DNA from: Brasenia schreberi
Lineage: Eukaryota > Streptophyta > Magnoliopsida > Nymphaeales > Cabombaceae
Reading direction: 5' to 3'
Assembly (NCBI GenBank): GCA_036023115.1
Contig: JAYKKT010000089.1
Span: forward strand, 13,398,001 to 13,462,000
DNA: 64,000 nucleotides
The notes under the pieces: model-generated
Seen by the model: the letters and a program-made list of their open reading frames with translations, nothing else
The model's database searches: none
What the model was told of the DNA's origin: nothing
Shown: positions 60,217 to 64,000 of the stretch, one piece after another
Numbering within the stretch: position 1 is the stretch's first letter
Layout of the letters: every line of letters begins with the position of its first letter
Made by a program: the position numbers and the translations under genes

Positions 60217-60418
60217 TTCCTTCGTCATTATTGTGCAAAGAAACCATGGCTATTCTTTGTAAGTGTTAATAGAATGTTTGTATTTAGGTGAATCCGTGTA
60301 TGTTGAGTTAAAATACATGCCATGGAGATGGCATGTAGTTGGTGCATTTTATGGTGTCAGGTAAGAAGATATGATTCTTCTTCCCTTTATGTTGTACCTT
60401 TTGGAGTATATATAAAAG

Positions 60419-60674
60419 CTGGTGGATCATTTGGTTATATTAGAAGACATAAAAACTAAGATTGATACACATTACATTTCTTATAAGGAAAATTTTAAAT
60501 ACCTAGGATTAGTTTTCAGTAACAAAAAAACTGATACATCAAGTATTTTATGTAACAAGAGGGTAAACATTATAGAGAATAAACTACTATTTTTTATGGC
60601 TGTGAGTTTTAACAATTAACCATCAACATGTGTGAAATATGCTTGTGACATAAACGAAGATATTGATATTGATG
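60419..60674 (+). mobile_element. Old RTE LINE, copy 4, left part (split by copy 3)
   Basis: The + frame reads DHLVILEDIKTKIDTHYIS, ENFKYLGLVFSN and SSILCNKRVN, matching the post-motif-C part of the RT (for example [13 protein letters not shown] in copy 3), followed by ATCAACATG and AAGATATTGATAT. It is 5'-truncated and diverged. Its continuation lies beyond copy 3 at 63969. Confidence 0.88.
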
Positions 60675-60693
60675 TATGGTCACACAAGGAAAT
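60675..60693. repeat. 19-bp target-site duplication, left
   Basis: TATGGTCACACAAGGAAAT precedes the CAACAAC tail of LINE copy 3 and recurs exactly at 63950-63968. Confidence 0.95.
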
Positions 60694-61015
60694 CAACAAC
60701 AACTAAGCCTTTTCCCATACTAGACGGGGTCGGCTACATGGATTCTTTGTTTCCACATATCCCTATCTTGTGCCATGTTAGCAGTTAACTCCCAATAAGC
60801 TAGATCGTTCTTTATTGTTTCTTTCCAACACTTTTGTGGTCGTCCTCTACCTCTTTTATACTTTACAAATTTAGTTTTTCTAACCTTCTTAAAGGTTCTT
60901 CTTTTGATCTTCTTTCTATATGTCCAAACCATCTTAAACGACATTCTCTCATTTTATCCTCTATTGGTGTCACTCCTACTTTGTTTCTAATAACCTCATT
61001 ATGTATACAGTCTTT

Positions 61016-62050
61016 TCATGTATGACCACTCATCCATCTCAACATCTTCATTTCTGTCACAGACATCTTTTGTACATGTTGATGATTAACTGCCCAATAC
61101 TCAAAACTATAAAACATGGCACTCGTAATTGTTGCTCTATAATATTTACCTTTTAACTTTAATGGTATCTTCTTATCACAAAGAATACTTGATGCTCCTC
61201 TCCATTTTAACCAACCAACAGTATTTCTATGTGTAACATCTCCATCAATTCTTCCATCACTCTGAAAAATTGACCCTACGTATTTAAAACTTTTCTTTTG
61301 GGGGATGCAATGTGTGCCAATTTTAATTTCTATATCCTTTGAGGTAGCCAAATGATCAAACTTACATTCCATATATTCTGTCTTTGTTCTACTAAGTCGG
61401 AGGCCTTGGCTTTCTAATGTTTCTCTCCATAGTTTCAATTTTCTATTAACTTTTTCCTTAGACTCCTCCACTAATAAAATGTCATATGCAAATAACATAC
61501 ACCAAGGTACTTCATCTTGAATATGTTTTATTAACTCATCCATCACCATTATAAATAAGTATGAACTTAAAGTTGATTCTTGATGTAACCCAATATTAAC
61601 TTCAAAGAAGTGTGTCGTTCCTTCATGAGTCCTCACACATGTTTTTGCACCATCATACATGTCTCTTATAAGGTTAATATATGTCAATGGGATACCTCTT
61701 TTTTCCAAAGTTCTCCAAAGAACCTCCCTCGGTACCCTATCATAAGTTTTTTCTAGATCAATAAATATCGTGTGAAGGTCTTTCTTTTTTGCTCTAAAAT
61801 GTTCCATAAGACGTGTCAAAAGATGAATCGCTTCAATAGTAAATCTGCCTGGCATGAACCCAAATTGGTTCTCTGTTGTACTTGATACTTGTCTTAACCT
61901 ACGTTCGATAATTCTTTCCCATAATTTCATAGTATGACTCATTAACTTGATACCTCGATAATTCACACAATTTTGAATGTCTCCCTTGTTCTTATATATG
62001 GGTATAAGTGTACTTGCTCTCCGTTCCTCGGGCATCTTTTGTTTTTCCAT
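61016..62050 (-). CDS. LINE copy 3 reverse transcriptase part
   Basis: A 344-codon open frame covering RT blocks 1 to 7. [15 protein letters not shown] is motif A (first catalytic Asp kept), TLSSYLF is block B' with TLSS for the more usual PLSP, and LFAYDILLV is motif C with only one of the two Asp. It ends at MSGHT, TGA, where copy 2 goes on with RKDCIHNEVI. It cannot be active as it stands. Confidence 0.9.
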   Translation of the reverse strand: MEKQKMPEERRASTLIPIYKNKGDIQNCVNYRGIKLMSHTMKLWERIIERRLRQVSSTTENQFGFMPGRFTIEAIHLLTRLMEHFRAKKKDLHTIFIDLEKTYDRVPREVLWRTLEKRGIPLTYINLIRDMYDGAKTCVRTHEGTTHFFEVNIGLHQESTLSSYLFIMVMDELIKHIQDEVPWCMLFAYDILLVEESKEKVNRKLKLWRETLESQGLRLSRTKTEYMECKFDHLATSKDIEIKIGTHCIPQKKSFKYVGSIFQSDGRIDGDVTHRNTVGWLKWRGASSILCDKKIPLKLKGKYYRATITSAMFYSFEYWAVNHQHVQKMSVTEMKMLRWMSGHT

Positions 62051-62103
62051 ATTTCATTAAATAGTCTTGTGAGCCAAGCGATTCCTATTTCTCCTAGTAT
62101 TTT

Positions 62104-63507
62104 TCAAACTTCTATAGGAATATTATCTGGTCCTACCGATTTACCACCCTTCATATGATTAAGAGCCTCTTTGACTTCATTCTTTTGAATACGTCGGTAG
62201 AAATTGTGGTTTATATACTTTTCTGACTTGGCTAAATCTCCTAAACTAATACTAACATCTTTATTTTCATTAAAAAGATTATAAAAATAGTTTTTCCATC
62301 TATTTCTTATATCATCATTTGCCACTAGAATTTTTTCATCCTCGTCTTTTATGCATCTAACATAATTAAGATCTTTAGTTTTCTTATCTCTAGCCCTAGC
62401 TATCCTAAAAATATCTCTTTCACCCTCTTTTGAGTTGAGTTTTTTATATAAGTCCTCCCAAATCTTAGCTTTTGCTTCACTAACGGCCTTTTTTGCTTTC
62501 TTATAAGCTTCTAAAGTTTCACTAGTTTTCTTAGCATAATGTAATTTGTAACATGCCCTCTTTGCCTTGATTTTATTTTGACCTACTTCACTCCACCACC
62601 AAGCTACTTTTTGTGCCGGTACACCTCCCTTAGATACCCCTAACACATCTTTCGTAACTTTCCTAATATGTAAAGCCATATTGTTCCACATATCACAGGG
62701 TGTGCCAACATAATTCCAAACATCTCTTTGCAGGACTTTCTGTTTAAATATATCTTCCTTCTCGCTTTTGAGGTTCCACCATTTAGTCCGAATAGCTCGA
62801 TGCACTCTTTTCTTCTTTGTCCACTTTTTTATTTGTAAATCCATAACTAAAAGTCGATGTTGGGTGGTTAAGCTTTCTCCTGAAATTACCTTGCAATCTT
62901 TATAAGACACTCTATCTTTTTTTCTACAAATAAAGTAATCAATTTGTGTTTGTGATAAGCCACTCTTATAAGTAATTAAATGTTCATCTTGTTCTTTGAA
63001 GATTGTATTGACTATAAAGAGATCAAATGCCATAGCAAAATTTAAAATCTCCCTACCTTCCTCATTTATATCTCCAAAACCAAAGTTTCCATGAATCCCT
63101 TGATATCCTAATGCCTCTTTACCGACATGTCCATTTAAATCTCCTCCTAAACAAATCATCTTCCTTTGTGGAATCTTTTGAAACACCTTATCTAACTCTT
63201 CCCAAAAAGCTGTCTTTATACTATCTTCTAGTCCTACTTGGGGTGCGTAAGTACAAACTATATTCAAAACCTCTGGTCCTAACACTAATTTCAACGTTAT
63301 GATTCGGTCACCATATCGTTGTATGTCTACTACACTCTCCTTTAAATCTTTATTTATGATAATACCAACTCCGTTTCGAGCCTTTTCTTTACCTGAGTAC
63401 CATAATTTAAAACCTATATCTTTAATCTCCTTTGCTTTTTCTCCAACCCATTTTGTCTCTTGTAAACATAGAATATGAATCTTTCTCCGAATCATAGTAT
63501 CTACCAC
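62104..63507 (-). CDS. LINE copy 3 endonuclease and linker domain
   Basis: A 467-codon open frame; the real domain begins further upstream at about 63590 (KIHIGSWNIGTL), because no ATG is needed to see homology. The APE-like endonuclease nicks target DNA to prime reverse transcription. Blocks: N-terminal WN, QETKW (metal-binding Glu), GGDLNGHVG, QIDYF and HRLLVMD. Residues after about 240 form a basic linker (KIKAKRACYKLHYAKKTSE) that leads to the RT palm at KGGKSVGPDNIPIEV, where TGA stops the frame. Confidence 0.9.
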   Translation of the reverse strand: MVDTMIRRKIHILCLQETKWVGEKAKEIKDIGFKLWYSGKEKARNGVGIIINKDLKESVVDIQRYGDRIITLKLVLGPEVLNIVCTYAPQVGLEDSIKTAFWEELDKVFQKIPQRKMICLGGDLNGHVGKEALGYQGIHGNFGFGDINEEGREILNFAMAFDLFIVNTIFKEQDEHLITYKSGLSQTQIDYFICRKKDRVSYKDCKVISGESLTTQHRLLVMDLQIKKWTKKKRVHRAIRTKWWNLKSEKEDIFKQKVLQRDVWNYVGTPCDMWNNMALHIRKVTKDVLGVSKGGVPAQKVAWWWSEVGQNKIKAKRACYKLHYAKKTSETLEAYKKAKKAVSEAKAKIWEDLYKKLNSKEGERDIFRIARARDKKTKDLNYVRCIKDEDEKILVANDDIRNRWKNYFYNLFNENKDVSISLGDLAKSEKYINHNFYRRIQKNEVKEALNHMKGGKSVGPDNIPIEV

Positions 63508-63949
63508 CTCTATTAGCTTACTGGATAATGTTCCGATATTCCAAGAACCAATATGAATCTTATTATCTAGGACTAGCTTCCTTACCCCCGCATCCGTCCA
63601 TAATCAAAATGCGGAGACCCACTCTGAAAAATTTTCACTATAGTCGGGTAGCAATGTAGTGGGACTAACTTATTTATCCACACCCGTCCATGATGTTGGA
63701 ACCCTCTCTACAATTGATTCACTACATTCGGGCGAAAATGTAGTTGCCCTTGCTTACTTCTTACTGCATTCGGGCTCTGCAGCACGTCGCTAAGCGGGGA
63801 TGCCCTAAAGCACTGCTCATAATTTTTATAATCCATGTCATAAAAATCCGACAAAGTTTTACGCTAGCTGTCAGAAGCCTAACACAACCCTCCTCCTTTA
63901 TCCGGGCTTGGGACCGGCAATGCAAGGGTAATCCTTACATGGGCTGAGT

Positions 63950-63968
63950 TATGGTCACACAAGGAAAT
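63950..63968. repeat. 19-bp target-site duplication, right
   Basis: TATGGTCACACAAGGAAAT, identical to 60675-60693. Confidence 0.95.
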
Positions 63969-64000
63969 ATCGTATATATATTGAGGTTATTAAAAACAAA
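63969..64000 (+). mobile_element. Old RTE LINE, copy 4, right part (cut by window end)
   Basis: The sequence resumes with TATATTGAGGTTATTAAAAACAAA, corresponding to ATAATGAGGTTATTAGAAACAAA in copies 1 to 3, exactly where the left part stopped at the target site. The rest is outside the window. Confidence 0.85.

Larger units (their letters stand above)
60694..63949 (-). mobile_element. RTE-clade LINE, copy 3 (youngest, nearly intact)
   Basis: A 3.26-kb LINE with 5' end at 63949 and TTG tail at 60694. The endonuclease frame is open from about 63590 to 62104: GSWNIGTL, LCLQETKWVGEKAKEI, GGDLNGHVGKEALGYQG, LSQTQIDYFICRKKD and TTQHRLLVMDL carry the usual APE-type blocks. The RT frame (62050-61016) has [39 protein letters not shown] and [13 protein letters not shown]. 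Motif C reads LFAYDILLVEES, so the first catalytic Asp is Tyr. The C-terminal part runs to about 60720 (RGRGRPQKCWKETI). The two frames should be one ORF: TGA at 62104-62106 replaces the Trp codon seen in copy 1, and a base is missing just after. Another TGA at 61013-61015 replaces an Arg codon. A perfect 19-bp duplication flanks it. Confidence 0.96.

Overview
The window is nuclear DNA of a flowering plant. It is AT-rich and gene-poor, its genes have introns, and it is full of dinucleotide microsatellites, RTE-type LINE retrotransposons, tRNA-derived SINE-like copies and small inverted-repeat elements. The species cannot be named from sequence alone; LINEs of this RTE type and (CT)n(AT)n(AG)n microsatellites would suit a magnoliid or an early-diverging eudicot, but this is a weak inference.

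Only four protein genes of recognisable family are present, all on the minus strand. (1) 3525-4277: an NDR1/HIN1-like (NHL, LEA_2 domain) membrane protein with one in-frame TAA. (2) 24166-29211: a complete seven-exon TPR-thioredoxin-like gene (TTL1-type, 696 residues), the only one whose reading frame is intact. (3) 46682-49890: a fatty acyl-CoA reductase (FAR) pseudogene with a nonsense codon, two frameshifts and a missing internal segment. (4) 54807-60053: a four-exon GDSL esterase/lipase whose splice phases all agree but whose second exon carries two in-frame stops. So three of the four host genes are broken, mostly by single nonsense codons.

Layout. 1-8200: old LINE scraps, the NHL gene, microsatellites and an uncharacterised ORF. 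8200-18650: two head-to-tail copies of a unit of about 3.5 kb carrying a decayed plant-mobile-domain-like ORF on + and a short acidic ORF on -; the second copy is split by a 3.4-kb LINE. 18826-22002: a near full-length LINE bounded by a 16-bp target-site duplication. 22000-24160: microsatellite and short duplications. 24166-29600: the TTL gene with a TATA box and CT-rich leader. 29600-46100: no recognisable gene; SINE-like copies, inverted-repeat elements, microsatellites, a long microsatellite palindrome and an old repeat family. 46100-49900: FAR remnant. 50000-54200: LINE and Ty1/copia scraps. 54800-60050: GDSL gene with a copia remnant in intron 3. 60419-64000: an old LINE split by the youngest LINE of the window (60694-63949), which has a perfect 19-bp target-site duplication.

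The most unusual signals are: all three LINEs that keep reverse-transcriptase motif C read F-(A/V)-Y-D where the catalytic F-A-D-D is expected; compound microsatellites always run CT then AT then AG, often at the ends of one inverted-repeat family; and nonsense codons are concentrated in the host genes. I found no RNA genes that look functional and no CRISPR, operon or plasmid features. All splice sites, homologies and repeat alignments were read by eye, without database searches.
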